Source: Comamonadaceae bacterium
GTDB taxonomy: Bacteria > Pseudomonadota > Gammaproteobacteria > Burkholderiales > Burkholderiaceae_C
Direction: 5' to 3'
Assembly: GCA_027488255.1 (NCBI GenBank)
Contig: JAIYBZ010000001.1
Coordinates: 124,001 to 188,000 of the forward strand
DNA: 64,000 nucleotides
A program made the translations under genes and the position numbers. Numbering within the stretch: the first letter of the stretch is position 1; every line of letters begins with the position of its first letter. Positions 7,831 to 18,187 of the stretch are shown here, one piece after another. The notes under the pieces were generated by a model. That model was not told the origin of the DNA and ran no database searches. It saw only the letters and a list, made by a program, of their open reading frames with translations.

Positions 7831-9090
7831 ATGGATGCATCCCTCACTTTGACTCTGACGCTGGTGGTCGCCTTGTTGGCCAATGTCGCCCTGAAATTTT
7901 GGCTCAATTCACGCCATATCAGGCATGTGGCCCAGCACCGTCCTGCTGTTCCTGCGGCTTACGCGCAAACAGTTTCTTTGGCGGATCACCAAAAAGCGGC
8001 CGACTACACCTTGTCTAAAGTGCGTTTGTCGCAATGGGACATCGCCCTGGATGCGGCGATCCTTTTGGCTTGGACCTTGTTGGGCGGCTTGAATGCGATG
8101 AATCAAGTGCTGATGGCGTGGATGGGCCCGGGGATGGCTCAGCAAATCGCATTGGTGCTGTGCTTTTTGGCCGTGGGGGGCTTGCTTGGCTTGCCTTTGT
8201 CGCTGATGCAAACCTTTGGCGTGGAACAGCGTTTTGGCTTCAACAAAGTCACGCCTCAGCTCTGGTTGGCCGACATGGCCAAAGGGCTTTTGCTGGGGCT
8301 GGTGGTGGGCACACCATTGTTGTGGGTGGTGCTTTGGCTGATGCAGGCGGGCGGCGAATTGTGGTGGCTTTGGGCTTGGGGCGTGATGTTGGCTTGGCAG
8401 CTCTTTTTGATGTCCATTGCCCCCAATGTCATCATGCCGTTGTTTAACAAATTCACCCCGCTGGAAGACGAGTCGCTCAAGACCCGAGTGCAGGCCTTGA
8501 TGCAACGTGCCGGCTTCACCGCCAAAGGATTTTTTGTGATGGATGGCAGTCGTCGGTCTGCCCATTCCAATGCCTTCTTCACCGGATTTGGCGCCAGCAA
8601 ACGCGTTGTTTTTTTCGACACTTTGCTCGAGCAACTGAGTCCCGCTGAAATGGAGGCCGTGTTGGCGCATGAGCTGGGACATTTCAAGCACCGACACATC
8701 TTGAAAATGATGCTGACCCAATTTGCCATGACCTTGGGGGGGCTGGCTCTGCTGGGTGGGTTGGCTCAGCAAGTTTGGTTTTATGTGGGCTTGGGGGTCA
8801 TGCCCAATATGACGGGAAGCAACGACGCACTGGCCTTGATCCTCTTTATGTTGGTGATCCCGCTTTTCACCTTTTTCTTGGCGCCTTTGGCTTCATGGCG
8901 TTCGCGTCAACAAGAGTTTGAAGCCGATGCCTACGCCACCGCGCAAACCCCAAGTCAAGACTTGGTTTCGGCATTGCTCAAGTTGTACCAAGACAACGCT
9001 TCGACATTGACGCCCGATCCTTGGTATGTGAAGTTTTATTACTCGCATCCGCCTGCCAGTGAGCGCTTGCAGAGGATTGGCGCGCGATGA
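7831..9090 (+). CDS. M48 family membrane metalloprotease (Ste24/CAAX-protease-like)
   Basis: Zinc metalloprotease of family M48 in the inner membrane, 419 residues. It resembles Ste24: an N-terminal segment, several membrane helices (for instance [19 protein letters not shown] and [19 protein letters not shown]), then the zinc site [13 protein letters not shown] with the third ligand in [11 protein letters not shown], and two more helices between them. Bacteria lack prenylated CAAX proteins, so its role is probably membrane-protein quality control; that is inference. Its stop overlaps the phhB start by four bases (ATGA), giving an M48-phhB-rsgA operon divergent from orn. Confidence 0.9.
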   Translation: MDASLTLTLTLVVALLANVALKFWLNSRHIRHVAQHRPAVPAAYAQTVSLADHQKAADYTLSKVRLSQWDIALDAAILLAWTLLGGLNAMNQVLMAWMGPGMAQQIALVLCFLAVGGLLGLPLSLMQTFGVEQRFGFNKVTPQLWLADMAKGLLLGLVVGTPLLWVVLWLMQAGGELWWLWAWGVMLAWQLFLMSIAPNVIMPLFNKFTPLEDESLKTRVQALMQRAGFTAKGFFVMDGSRRSAHSNAFFTGFGASKRVVFFDTLLEQLSPAEMEAVLAHELGHFKHRHILKMMLTQFAMTLGGLALLGGLAQQVWFYVGLGVMPNMTGSNDALALILFMLVIPLFTFFLAPLASWRSRQQEFEADAYATAQTPSQDLVSALLKLYQDNASTLTPDPWYVKFYYSHPPASERLQRIGAR

Positions 9091-9398
9091 CGCGCCAAGA
9101 AGTTCGGGCGCTCAAGCCCACGGAAGTCGTCATGGCGCTGAGCCAACTCACAGGTTGGAGCTTGTCCGGCGATGGCGAACGCATTGCAATTGAAAAAGCA
9201 TTTGGCTTTGCGACACACGCCCAAGCCATGTGGTTTGTCAACAGCATGGGCTGGTTGTCAGAGCGACTCAACCACCACCCCGAATTGTTGGTGAACTATG
9301 CCCATTGCGTGGTCCGTTGGCGCACGCATGATGTCAAGGGTTTGAGTTCACTCGACTTCAAGGCCGCCAAAGAAACCGATGGCTTGATGCCCGCATGA
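9087..9398 (+). CDS. phhB: Pterin-4a-carbinolamine dehydratase
   Basis: Dehydrates 4a-hydroxytetrahydropterin so that tetrahydropterin cofactor can be recycled, classically for phenylalanine hydroxylase. The 103-residue product has the conserved core SERLNHHPELLVNYAHCVVR, with the catalytic histidines, and the ending TWRTHD-like segment VRWRTHDVKGLSSLD. Length is typical. The start overlaps the M48 stop (ATGA) and rsgA begins seven bases after its end. No phenylalanine hydroxylase gene is in the window. Confidence 0.92.
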   Translation: MTRQEVRALKPTEVVMALSQLTGWSLSGDGERIAIEKAFGFATHAQAMWFVNSMGWLSERLNHHPELLVNYAHCVVRWRTHDVKGLSSLDFKAAKETDGLMPA

Positions 9399-9404
9399 GC
9401 CTGC

Positions 9405-10454
9405 ATGAGTAAAGCCAAAAGGGACTTGCCGCCCACCATCGCCGAAGACCTGCAACAGGGTCGGGTCGTGGCCACTTATGGTCGGCATTGTTTGGTGGAG
9501 ACGCCCGAGGGGCGACGGCTCATTTGTCATCCACGCGGTAAAAAAAACCAAGTGGTGGTGGGTGACCAAGTGCTTTGGCAAATTGCAGGGGATGAGGGCA
9601 GCATCGAAAAATTGCTGGCGCGAGACAACTTGTTTTACCGTCAGGACGAAATCCGGACCAAATCATTTGCGGCCAATCTGGACCGCGTGTTGATTTTGAT
9701 TGCCGCCGACCCCGAGTACTCCGAAAGCCAGTTGTCGCGGGCCTTGGTGGCCGCAGAGGCCGAGCGCATCAAGCCCCTCATTGCGCTGAACAAAAGCGAT
9801 TTGGCACAACCCTTTGCACAAGCTTGGGAGCGACTAGCACCTTACCGGGCCATGGGTTACAGCGTCATGCCCATCAGTCTGAATCCACGCAGCGCGGTGG
9901 CCGATGATGGGGTGCAGGCCTTGTGTGAACAACTGACAGGGCTGACCACGCTGGTGCTGGGGCCTTCTGGCAGCGGAAAAAGCACGCTCATCAATCGCTT
10001 GGTGCCCGATGCCCAAGTGGAAACCGGCGAAATATCATTGGCCCTCAACTCGGGCAAGCACACCACCACCAGCACCCGCTGGTATTGGGTGCCGTCACTG
10101 GACAGGCCGCACGCCGACGGCAGCGATGCCCCGGGTGAGCACGTCATCGGGTCATTGAGTGGCACAAAGGACGCTGCAGCTCTGATGCCCAGTCGCCGAA
10201 CGGCGCTGATCGACTCCCCGGGCTTTCAAGAGTTTGGACTGCACCACATCGAGCCCACGCTTTTGGCGGCATGCATGCCCGATTTGCGGGCGCATTTGGG
10301 CGCGTGCAAGTTTTACAACTGCACCCATCTGCATGAGCCGGGGTGCGCCGTGCTGGCGCAGGTGGAGAGTGCCAGCCAGACCGGCACGATCAGCGTCAGA
10401 CGCCACCGAATTTATGCGCAGTTGTTTGAAGAGTTGAGCCAGCAACGCTGGTGA
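9405..10454 (+). CDS. rsgA: Small ribosomal subunit biogenesis GTPase RsgA
   Basis: Circularly permuted GTPase that checks late 30S maturation near the decoding centre. In its 349 residues an N-terminal OB fold is followed by G4 (NKSD, 129-132), then G1 (GPSGSGKST, 186-194), the G2 region KHTTTSTRW and G3 (DSPGF, 270-274), the permuted order typical of RsgA. The C-terminal zinc site is CKFYNCTHLHEPGC (C301, C306, H308, C314). Between G2 and G3 there is an insert of about 35 residues (YWVPSLDRPHADGSD and following), longer than in E. coli. Last gene of the M48-phhB-rsgA operon. Confidence 0.96.
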   Translation: MSKAKRDLPPTIAEDLQQGRVVATYGRHCLVETPEGRRLICHPRGKKNQVVVGDQVLWQIAGDEGSIEKLLARDNLFYRQDEIRTKSFAANLDRVLILIAADPEYSESQLSRALVAAEAERIKPLIALNKSDLAQPFAQAWERLAPYRAMGYSVMPISLNPRSAVADDGVQALCEQLTGLTTLVLGPSGSGKSTLINRLVPDAQVETGEISLALNSGKHTTTSTRWYWVPSLDRPHADGSDAPGEHVIGSLSGTKDAAALMPSRRTALIDSPGFQEFGLHHIEPTLLAACMPDLRAHLGACKFYNCTHLHEPGCAVLAQVESASQTGTISVRRHRIYAQLFEELSQQRW

Positions 10455-10511
10455 AATTACAGATCAAACGGCAACCCAAACTGCAGATTAAATTGCAGCT
10501 TGCCCTGCAGT

Positions 10512-11477
10512 TCAACCCATCAAATTGGCCATGGTGAGCAAGGCCACCAGCACCAGCCACATGATGACAGTGCGCCAAACCAGCCCCACCACTTGCGCAA
10601 AGTGAGCCACTTCGGGCGGGCGACCGGGGGTACTGCTGCTGCCGGCCTTTTCAACCGAGGGGCCTTCTTCAGAGCTGGCTTTCAGCGGAGCGCCCCCCAA
10701 GCGGATGTTGATGGCGCCCGCAGTGGCCGCCAAAATCACGCCATCGTTGTCTTCAGGGAAGTTCTGTGCATGGTTACGCCACCCGTCCATGGCATCTTCA
10801 AAACTGCCCACAATGGCAAAGCCCAAGGCCGTCATGCGCGAGGGCAACCAGTCCATGGTTTGCCAAGCTTTGCTGGCCACTGATTGCAAGGCTTCGCTGG
10901 TCACAGAGCCATCTGGGCTGGGTTGTTGCCAGCGGCGATTCGCCAATTCGGTCAGGCGATACACCACCGCCCCCACAGGCCCCAGGCCAATGATGGACAA
11001 AGCGGCATACCAAAAGAAGACCCCAAACACATGCCGATGCGCGGCAATCATCGAGTACTCGATCACATGCCGAACGATCTCACTGCGGGGGATTTGTCCC
11101 ACTTGTGTTTGTTGCCATTCGGCCAAAAGCTCTCGGGCCTTGTTTTCCTCGCCATTTTCTAAAGCTTCGCGGATGGCGGTGAAGTGGTGGCTGAACTGCC
11201 GAAACCCCAAGGTGATGTAGAGCAACGCCACATTCCAAAAAACAGCGGCCAACCAACCCAAGCTCAATTCCAATGACCAATGCACCGCCATCGCCACCAG
11301 TGCAGGCCCAATCACGGTCATGCCCCATGTGATCCAGGCTTGGTGTCGAACCCCCGCATCCAAGGTCCGAGCCACCCAAGCGACCCAGCGCTCAACGGTG
11401 GTGTAGATCACATTGACCGCGGGCAGGGGTCGCGCTTGCTCTAGGACCAAGGCCAACAGGATTGCAAAAAAACTCAT
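10512..11477 (-). CDS. CobD/CbiB-family membrane protein
   Basis: Inner-membrane protein of 321 residues resembling CobD/CbiB (adenosylcobinamide-phosphate synthase) and AmpE. The start MSFFAILLALVLEQARPL, membrane helices around residues 50-90, IEYSMIAAHRHVFGVFFWYAAL and the GPVGAVVYRLTELA segment are family features, as is a C-terminal hydrophobic helix. No other cobalamin gene lies nearby, and burkholderial proteins of this type are usually stand-alone, so a true role in B12 synthesis is doubtful. It lies seven bases after the Nudix gene and is probably cotranscribed with it. Confidence 0.75.
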   Translation of the reverse strand: MSFFAILLALVLEQARPLPAVNVIYTTVERWVAWVARTLDAGVRHQAWITWGMTVIGPALVAMAVHWSLELSLGWLAAVFWNVALLYITLGFRQFSHHFTAIREALENGEENKARELLAEWQQTQVGQIPRSEIVRHVIEYSMIAAHRHVFGVFFWYAALSIIGLGPVGAVVYRLTELANRRWQQPSPDGSVTSEALQSVASKAWQTMDWLPSRMTALGFAIVGSFEDAMDGWRNHAQNFPEDNDGVILAATAGAINIRLGGAPLKASSEEGPSVEKAGSSSTPGRPPEVAHFAQVVGLVWRTVIMWLVLVALLTMANLMG

Positions 11478-11484
11478 GGTGTCC

Positions 11485-12210
11485 TCACTCAGCGGGGTTG
11501 ACCACTAACAATCGGTACAAGTTGCGAAGCATAGCGGCAGTTGCGCCCCAGATAAATCGTTCAACCCGCTCGGTTTGGCCATTGTCGGTGATGCGCTCTT
11601 GCTGGTAAGGCATTGAGAACCAGTCGCGGCGTGACCCTTGCCATTCAAAAGTATGGCGCCGGTGGTGGGCGGGGTTCATCAAAAAAGACAAAGGCACTTC
11701 GAACACGTCTTGCACTTCTTGCGGATTGGCTTGCACTTCGAAATCAGGGGACACCAAAGCGATGACCGGGGTCACCCAAAACGCACTGCCCGTGACGTAG
11801 ACCGGCAGTTCCCCAATGATTTGTACGTGACGAGGATGGAGGCCCACTTCCTCTTGAGCCTCACGCAGTGCGGTGGCGTGGTGATTGGCATCGAGGGCAT
11901 CGACTTTGCCGCCGGGAAAGGCAATTTGACCGGAATGGGTCGACATGTGGTCGGCCCTTTGGGTCAATAAAACCGTTGAGTCAGAAAAATCAGAGCCGCG
12001 CACAACGATCGGGACCAGCACGGCAGCTTGTGCCGGCGCGCGTTGGGTGAAGGCTTTTTCACGAACGACCTCGGGCTCCCAAACTGGTGGCTTCTGGAGC
12101 CGCGCCATCAGCGCTTCAGGCTTCAAATGGGCCAAAGGCACAGCCGGCATATCGTGATCGATACGCCAAATCGGGACGGTGCGGGGATCAAAAGTCGTAG
12201 GGCTAGACAC
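11485..12210 (-). CDS. CoA pyrophosphatase (Nudix hydrolase)
   Basis: Nudix enzyme of the CoA-diphosphatase type that cleaves CoA and related nucleotide pyrophosphates, 241 residues. The CoA-specific motif precedes the Nudix box: TVLLTQRADHMSTHSGQIAF, then PGGKVDALDANHHATALREA with QEEVGL, in which the first box glutamate is aspartate as is usual in this subgroup. The start is GTG at 12210; a later ATG (12150) would remove the segment FDPRTVPIW, which related proteins keep. A TATAAA (minus strand, 12219-12224) lies so close that the transcript may be nearly leaderless. Followed seven bases later by the CobD-like gene. Confidence 0.88.
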   Translation of the reverse strand: MSSPTTFDPRTVPIWRIDHDMPAVPLAHLKPEALMARLQKPPVWEPEVVREKAFTQRAPAQAAVLVPIVVRGSDFSDSTVLLTQRADHMSTHSGQIAFPGGKVDALDANHHATALREAQEEVGLHPRHVQIIGELPVYVTGSAFWVTPVIALVSPDFEVQANPQEVQDVFEVPLSFLMNPAHHRRHTFEWQGSRRDWFSMPYQQERITDNGQTERVERFIWGATAAMLRNLYRLLVVNPAE

Positions 12211-12305
12211 AAGGGCTGTTTATAACCGAGAGAGGGAGCCTCCCCTTAAAATAAGCCACGCTGTACTTTTTAGCAGCGCTATTTTTATTTTTATAGGTTG
12301 ACACC

Positions 12306-13208
12306 ATGAAGCGTGATTATTTTTCTCAAGGGACCTCCTCTGACCGTCGATTTGGCGAACACCGTTCTGGCACATGCATGGCCTTGATTGATGGCCGATT
12401 TTTGATCTGGATGGCCCAACAAGGGGCGGTGGGAGCGACGGGGGAGTCTGTGAACCGCCAAGGCTTGCTGGGCTTGTTATCGCAAGCCCTGGCTCAAGCG
12501 GGTTTGGATGTGGATTTGCGCCGCATTTATTGGTACAGCGATCGTTCGGACGGACTCATCATTGACGACCAAATTGTGCGTTTGGTACAAACGCACGATG
12601 CCGACGGAGGCGCTTCCTTGTTGCGTTCCTTGGGCCATGACCTGAAGCAATTGGCCGAGCACCATGCTTGCGACCATGTGTTGGTGGCCAGTGATGACGA
12701 ACGGTTTTTGGCCACCATTGACGAAGCACAACTGAGCGGATTGAGCGTGCATTTGCTGGCCGATGAGTCGGCGCGCAACATGCCGCAAATGGTGCGCACA
12801 GACCCCGGTTGGGCGCGTTTGCTGGCCCAAGGCGATCGGCGTGTGGTGGTCAACTCTCAAGCGTTGGCCGACATGCTGCAAGGCAAGATGCCCACGGGGA
12901 TGGGTTTGGCGTTGGAAGATGTGGAAGAGCTGCGGCAATCCATGCACGAGGTTGTCACCGCTTGGTGGAGTGATGAACCCGAAGATTTGCGCGAAGACTT
13001 GCGGGATGCCTTGCAGATCAGCCGCGGTATTCCGCAAGAGGTTGACCGCCAACTCTTGTTGCGCATGCGTCAGCGTTTGGCCCGTGCCTTGAGCTTGCCG
13101 GAAAAGAAAATGCTGCGTGAGACTTTGCGCGCAGTGGTGGCAGGGCAGGGCGAAGGTGCAGCCACCGCTCCGACCGCCACTGATTTGTCCAGCGAAAACG
13201 AGGCTTGA
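12306..13208 (+). CDS. NYN-domain protein (PIN-like, possible RNase)
   Basis: Conserved burkholderial protein of 300 residues without a known role. The first 160 residues look like a NYN domain, a PIN-like nuclease fold: ALIDGRFLIW near residue 27 with an aspartate at the end of strand 1, LRRIYWYSDRSDG, then DHVLVASDDERFLATIDEA with the acidic pair after strand 4, and LSGLSVHLLAD. The C-terminal half is helical and charged (DEPEDLREDLRDALQ, RQLLLRMRQRLARAL) and ends in a disordered tail. It stands alone between divergent nudL-like and convergent fbp genes, after an AT-rich upstream stretch. Nuclease activity is inference. Confidence 0.7.
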   Translation: MKRDYFSQGTSSDRRFGEHRSGTCMALIDGRFLIWMAQQGAVGATGESVNRQGLLGLLSQALAQAGLDVDLRRIYWYSDRSDGLIIDDQIVRLVQTHDADGGASLLRSLGHDLKQLAEHHACDHVLVASDDERFLATIDEAQLSGLSVHLLADESARNMPQMVRTDPGWARLLAQGDRRVVVNSQALADMLQGKMPTGMGLALEDVEELRQSMHEVVTAWWSDEPEDLREDLRDALQISRGIPQEVDRQLLLRMRQRLARALSLPEKKMLRETLRAVVAGQGEGAATAPTATDLSSENEA

Positions 13209-13274
13209 AGGCAGACAACCGGCCCCAATGGATTCAGTGGGGACCCCTTTAGCCCCATTGAGCCCCTTTTTTCT

Positions 13275-14282
13275 TCAGGGCTTGAGGTGGTATTGCGTCA
13301 AGCGCTCGACTTCGTTGCGAGAACCCAGCACCACACTGACACGCTCATGCAGTTGGCGGGGTTGCAGATCCAAGATGCGCTGTTGGCCATTGGTGGCGGC
13401 ACCACCGGCTTGTTCAATCAACCAACTCATGGGGTTGGCTTCATAGAGCAAACGCAACTTGCCGGCTTTGTGGGGTTCGCGTTTGTCCCAGGGGTACATG
13501 AAGATGCCGCCCCGCGTCAAAATGCGGTGCACATCGGCCACCATGCTGGCAATCCATCGCATGTTGAAGTCTTTGCCCCGTGGGCCCTCACGGCCTTCTA
13601 AGCATTCGTCAATGTAGCGGCGCACGGGTTCGTCCCAGTGGCGCATATTGCTCATGTTGATGGCAAATTCTTTGGTGTCGACCGGGACTTGCACATTCTC
13701 TTGGGTCAGCACAAATGAGCCCTGTTCGCGGTCGAGTGTGAACATCGCCACCCCATCGCCCACTGTCAGCACCAAGGTGGTTTGGGGGCCGTAGATGCAG
13801 TAGCCGGCAGCCACTTGTTGCTTGCCCGGTTGCAGAAAATCTTGCTCGGTCACGCCCACGCTCTCGTCGTGTTTTTTCAGCACACTGAAAATGGTGCCAA
13901 TGCTGACGTTGACATCGATGTTGGACGATCCGTCTAAGGGGTCAAACATCAACAGGTATTCCCCTTGCGGGTACCGGTTGGGCACCACATAAATACTGTC
14001 CATTTCTTCCGAGGCCATGGCCGCCAAATGGCCGCCCCATTCATTGGCTTCGAGCAACACCTCGTTGGCAATGATGTCGAGTTTTTTCTGGACTTCGCCC
14101 TGCACGTTTTCGCTTTCAGCGCTGCCCAAAACACCGCCCAGTGCGCCTTTGTTGACAGCGTGGCTGATGCTTTTGCAGGCCCGAGCCACCACTTCCAGCA
14201 GCAGTCGCAAATCTGCTGGAATGTGCCCCTTGTCTCTTTGCTGCTCCACCAAATAGCGGGAGAGAGAAATTCTGTTGCTCAT
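13275..14282 (-). CDS. fbp: Class I fructose-1,6-bisphosphatase
   Basis: Hydrolyses fructose-1,6-bisphosphate to fructose-6-phosphate, the committed step of gluconeogenesis. The 335-residue product has the metal site [15 protein letters not shown], the N-terminal [24 protein letters not shown] and the class I signature [20 protein letters not shown]. Length is normal. It begins 14 bases after the pepN stop on the same strand, so prfB, pepN and fbp are likely one transcription unit. Confidence 0.97.
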   Translation of the reverse strand: MSNRISLSRYLVEQQRDKGHIPADLRLLLEVVARACKSISHAVNKGALGGVLGSAESENVQGEVQKKLDIIANEVLLEANEWGGHLAAMASEEMDSIYVVPNRYPQGEYLLMFDPLDGSSNIDVNVSIGTIFSVLKKHDESVGVTEQDFLQPGKQQVAAGYCIYGPQTTLVLTVGDGVAMFTLDREQGSFVLTQENVQVPVDTKEFAINMSNMRHWDEPVRRYIDECLEGREGPRGKDFNMRWIASMVADVHRILTRGGIFMYPWDKREPHKAGKLRLLYEANPMSWLIEQAGGAATNGQQRILDLQPRQLHERVSVVLGSRNEVERLTQYHLKP

Positions 14283-14296
14283 GGGTTTTCCTTGGC

Positions 14297-17020
14297 TCAG
14301 GTGCTGCTCAGTGCGCGGTTGATCACTTCACGCACATCGTTTGACAGGTCCGATTTGGCCGCCACGCGTTCGATGGCCACGCGGGCCGCACTGCGGTAGG
14401 GCTCGGCCAGTCGGCTCCAGCGGTCCATCGCCCGCGCCAGTCGGGCCGCTACCTGGGGGTTGATGGCGTCCAAGGCCAACACCTGCTCGCTCCAGTAGAC
14501 ATAGCCTGCAGCATCCGCGCGGTGAAAGCCCGCCGGGTTGGCACTGCAATAACTGAAGATCAAACTGCGGGCCCGGTTGGGGTTGCGCAGACTGAAGTCG
14601 GGATGCAGCATGAGTTGGCGCACCCGCGGCAAGACATGTCCCGAACGATCGGGCGCACTGGCTTGCAGCGAGAACCATTTGTCAATGACCAAGGCCTCGT
14701 GCTGGAACAACTTGTGGAACAAAGCCAAAGCGTCTTCTGCCAAGGCATGGCCGCTGACCACCAGCGCCGACAGGGCGTTGAACCGGTCGGTCATGTTGCT
14801 GGCGTTCTTGAACTGTTGGTACACACGCCCAGGGGTCACCGAGTCTCCGTTGTGAACCGCCGGGATGCACAACATGCTCATGGCCAGACCCGCCAGGGCG
14901 CGACGACCACTCGACTGGGCATCGGGCGAATAAGCACCATTGTTTTTGTGTGTGTCCCAAGCCCATTGCCAATCTGATTGCAGCGCGGTGGCCAGTTGCA
15001 GGCGCATGTTTTCGCGCAAAGCATGAACGCGCTGTGGGTCGACCACGTCCAATTGGTCGGCGATGTAGTTCTCGGACGGCAGGGTCAAGGCCAAGTCTTT
15101 GAAGGCGGCATCCAGCGTCGGGTGACGCAGCACGTTGCGCAGGGCACCGATCAATTCGTCTGACAGCACCACTTGACCCGCCAAGTCTTTGTTGTGCTGG
15201 ATGGCATGGGTGGCACTTTGCAGCATCAGGCGTTGGCCCGCTTCCCATTGGTTGAAAGGGTCGCTGTCGTGGGCCAACAAGATCAGCAAATCGTCAGGCG
15301 ACAAGCCGTCGTCCAAGACCACGGGCGCACTGAAGCCGCGCAGCAAGGAGGGCACAGGCGCGCTGTCCACATTCACAAAAGTGGTGGTGCTGCTGGTTTC
15401 GGTCAGTACCAAAGTGTGTTGCGGCACCGTGTGCTCAGTGCCTGCCAGTTGCAAGGGCAGGGCATGGCCATCACGGCTGAGCAAACCCAAGGTGACCGGA
15501 ATCACAAAGGGCGATTTGTGTTCTTGCTGCGGAGTGGCGGGGCAGCTCTGACTCAGGGTGAGGGTGTAGCTGCGCTCAGCGGCGTTGTACACACCACGGG
15601 CCTGCAAACGCGGTGTGCCCGCTTGGCTGTACCAATGCTTAAAGGCCATCAAGTGCTGTTGCAAGGCCGAGCCGGGGTTGGCGTCGGCAATGGCTTGAGC
15701 AAAGTCATCGCAAGTGACCGCTTGACCATCGTGTCGCGCAAAGTAAAGCTGCATGCCTTTGGCGAAACCCTCGCGCCCTGCGGGGTCGCCCGGGGTGGCC
15801 ACCAAAGTCTGCATCATGCGCACAACTTCAGAGCCCTTTTCGTAAATGGTGACGGTGTAGAAGTTGTTGATTTCGACATAGCTGTCCGGACGCACCGGGT
15901 GGGCCATGGGGCCGGCGTCTTCGGCAAATTGCACAGTGCGCAGCACGCGCACATCTTCGATGCGCTTGACCGCGCGGGCGCTGGCATCACCCGCCATGTC
16001 TTGGCTGAATTCTTGGTCTCTGAAAACCGTCAGGCCTTCTTTCAGGGACAACTGAAACCAGTCCCTGCAAGTGATGCGGTTGCCGGTCCAGTTGTGAAAG
16101 TATTCGTGCCCCACCACGCTTTCGATGTTGCCGAAATCCATGTCGGTGGCGGTGGCGGGGTTGGCCAACACATATTTGGTGTTGAAAATGTTGAGGCCCT
16201 TGTTTTCCATTGCGCCCATGTTGAAGTCGCTGGTGGCGACAATCATGAAGCGTTCCAAATCAAGCGGCAGACCAAAGCGCGCCTCGTCCCATGCCACGCT
16301 GGCCATGAGCGAGTTCATGGCGTGTTCGGTCTTGTCCAAATCACCGGGGCGCACAAAAACTTGCAACAGGTGTTCTTTGCCAGAGCGGCTCAAGATGCGC
16401 TGTTCGCGAGCCACCAACTGGCCTGCCACCAAGGCAAACAAGTAGCAGGGTTTTTTGTGTGGATCGACCCACTTGGCAAAGTGGCGGCCGTCTTCCAGCA
16501 AGCCTTGCTCGACCAAGTTGCCGTTGCTCAACAGCACGGGATACTGGGCTTTGTCGGCACGCAAGGTGACGGTGTAGCTGGCCATCACATCGGGACGGTC
16601 CAAGAAATAGGTGATGCGCCGGAAACCTTCGGCTTCACACTGCGTGAAGAACGAGTCATTGCTGACATAAAGACCCATCAATTGGGTGTTTTTTGAAGGG
16701 TTGCAGGTGGTAAAGATTTCCAGATCAAAACCGTTTGCGCCCCCTTCTTCTAAGCTGGGCAAATTCTCCAGCACCAGCTGCGAGCCGTCCATCTTGAACG
16801 AGGTTCCCGCTCCATTGACCAGCACCCGGGCCAAATTCAGCTCTTCACCATCCAAGCGCAGCGCTTGGGCGGGGACATCGGGGTTGCGGCGCAGCCGCAT
16901 TTTGTTGAGCACTCGCGTTTTGGTGGGATCGAGGTCGAATGTCAGGTCGACGGTGTCAATCCAGAACGCCGGGGCGGCATACGCCTCCCGGTGAATTGCG
17001 GTCGCTTGTCCTTCACGCAT
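14297..17020 (-). CDS. pepN: Aminopeptidase N (M1 family)
   Basis: Cytoplasmic zinc aminopeptidase that trims N-terminal residues from peptides, 907 residues. It carries GAMEN (269-273) for substrate N-terminus recognition, the zinc site HEYFH (305-309) and the third ligand E328 in [13 protein letters not shown], followed by DUF3458-type and C-terminal helical domains as in E. coli PepN (about 870 residues). I chose the ATG at 17020 over a GTG one codon upstream. It follows prfB after 33 bases and precedes fbp by 14. Confidence 0.96.
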   Translation of the reverse strand: MREGQATAIHREAYAAPAFWIDTVDLTFDLDPTKTRVLNKMRLRRNPDVPAQALRLDGEELNLARVLVNGAGTSFKMDGSQLVLENLPSLEEGGANGFDLEIFTTCNPSKNTQLMGLYVSNDSFFTQCEAEGFRRITYFLDRPDVMASYTVTLRADKAQYPVLLSNGNLVEQGLLEDGRHFAKWVDPHKKPCYLFALVAGQLVAREQRILSRSGKEHLLQVFVRPGDLDKTEHAMNSLMASVAWDEARFGLPLDLERFMIVATSDFNMGAMENKGLNIFNTKYVLANPATATDMDFGNIESVVGHEYFHNWTGNRITCRDWFQLSLKEGLTVFRDQEFSQDMAGDASARAVKRIEDVRVLRTVQFAEDAGPMAHPVRPDSYVEINNFYTVTIYEKGSEVVRMMQTLVATPGDPAGREGFAKGMQLYFARHDGQAVTCDDFAQAIADANPGSALQQHLMAFKHWYSQAGTPRLQARGVYNAAERSYTLTLSQSCPATPQQEHKSPFVIPVTLGLLSRDGHALPLQLAGTEHTVPQHTLVLTETSSTTTFVNVDSAPVPSLLRGFSAPVVLDDGLSPDDLLILLAHDSDPFNQWEAGQRLMLQSATHAIQHNKDLAGQVVLSDELIGALRNVLRHPTLDAAFKDLALTLPSENYIADQLDVVDPQRVHALRENMRLQLATALQSDWQWAWDTHKNNGAYSPDAQSSGRRALAGLAMSMLCIPAVHNGDSVTPGRVYQQFKNASNMTDRFNALSALVVSGHALAEDALALFHKLFQHEALVIDKWFSLQASAPDRSGHVLPRVRQLMLHPDFSLRNPNRARSLIFSYCSANPAGFHRADAAGYVYWSEQVLALDAINPQVAARLARAMDRWSRLAEPYRSAARVAIERVAAKSDLSNDVREVINRALSST

Positions 17021-17053
17021 CACTAACTCCGTTTTGGTTGAGGTCTGACAGGG

Positions 17054-18158
17054 TCAGAGGCCTTGTTTCAGTGAGGCTTCGATGAATGCGTCCAAGTCGC
17101 CATCGAGCACCTTTTGGGTGGCAGAAATTTCGACGTTGGTGCGCAAATCTTTGATGCGGCTGTTGTCCAACACATAGCTTCGAATCTGGTGTCCCCAGCC
17201 CACATCGGTTTTGGTGTCTTCTAACTTTTGCTGCTCTTCCAGACGCTTGCGCATTTCGAAGTCATACAAACGCGAGCGCAGCCGTTGCCACGCCACATCG
17301 CGGTTGCTGTGCTGGCTGCGGCCATCTTGGCACTGCACCACAATGCCGGTTGGGATGTGCGTCAGTCGCACCGCCGAGTCGGTTTTGTTGATGTGCTGGC
17401 CGCCCGCGCCGCTGGCACGGAAGGTGTCGGTGCGCACATCCGAGGGGTTGATGTTGATCTCGATCGAATCGTCGATTTCGGGATACACAAAAAGCGAGGC
17501 AAATGAGGTGTGGCGACCGCCCGAAGAGTCAAACGGGCTCTTGCGGACCAAGCGGTGCACCCCGGTTTCGGTGCGCAACAGACCAAACGCGTATTCGCCT
17601 TCGATTTTGAGGGTCGCGCCTTTGATGCCGGCGGTGTCCCCCGGTGTTTCGTCTTCCACGGTGGCTTTGAAGCCTTTGCGTTCAGCGTATTTGAGGTATT
17701 GGCGCAGCAACATGCTGGCCCAGTCGCAGGCTTCGGTGCCCCCTGCGCCGGCTTGGATGTCGACAAAGCAATTGAGGGGATCGGCCTCGTGGCGGAACAT
17801 GCGGCGAAACTCAAGGTCTTCGACCAGTTTGGCCAATTTGCTGGCTTCGGCTTCGATGGTCAACAAACCCGTCTCATCGCCTTCGGCCTTGCTCATTTCA
17901 AAGAGCTCGAGGTTGTCGGCCAGCTCGGTGGTCAGGTTGGTGATGGTGACCACCACGCTGTCCAGCGCTTTCTTTTCTTTGCCCAGTTCTTGGGCTTTTT
18001 TCGGGTCGTTCCAGACCGTGGGATCTTCGAGAGATGCGTTGACGGTTCTCAACCGTTCAGACTTGGCATCGTAGTCAAAGATACCCCCGTAACTCGTGGG
18101 TACGAGCGGTCAGGTCAGTGAGGGAGGTGCCGATTTGGTTGATGTGTTCTGCGTCCAT
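17054..18158 (-). CDS. prfB: Peptide chain release factor 2, with programmed +1 frameshift
   Basis: RF2 releases nascent chains at UGA and UAA. Translation starts at ATG 18158 ([16 protein letters not shown]), runs 27 codons to CTT, meets an in-frame TGA at 18075-18077, and must shift +1 to enter the main frame (from GAC at 18076), giving about 367 residues. The main part holds the stop-recognition tripeptide in [16 protein letters not shown] and the catalytic [15 protein letters not shown] with GGQ. The shift site keeps the SD-like G-run and CTTTGAC seen in E. coli, so this is autoregulation by RF2 level and not a broken gene. pepN and fbp follow. A hairpin lies just before the ATG. Confidence 0.97.
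18074..18092 (-). promoter_or_regulatory. prfB: prfB +1 programmed frameshift site
   Basis: Minus-strand codons TTA CGG GGG TAT CTT TGA C. The G-run acts as an internal SD-like sequence placed three bases before the slippery CTT, and the in-frame UGA is read by RF2 itself: low RF2 lets the ribosome pause and slip +1. Spacing matches the E. coli prfB site exactly. Confidence 0.95.
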
Positions 18159-18168
18159 GGGAAAAGTA

Positions 18169-18187
18169 TCCGGTTCGGTAAACCGGA
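18169..18187 (-). promoter_or_regulatory. Hairpin just upstream of the prfB start
   Basis: TCCGGTT and AACCGGA form a perfect 7-bp stem with a five-base loop, ending 11 bases before the prfB ATG. On the minus strand it is followed by TACTTTTCCC, so it could be a weak terminator for the upstream gene or a structure affecting prfB initiation. No Shine-Dalgarno sequence is visible between it and the ATG. Confidence 0.4.

Noticed and set aside
15173-16696. A 507-codon open frame antisense to pepN
   Set aside because: Same third-position GC effect; the product has no motif and no start context, and pepN has all its active-site residues.
17054-18158. prfB as a frameshifted pseudogene
   Set aside because: The stop and shift signal match the known programmed frameshift, and the rest of the gene is intact.
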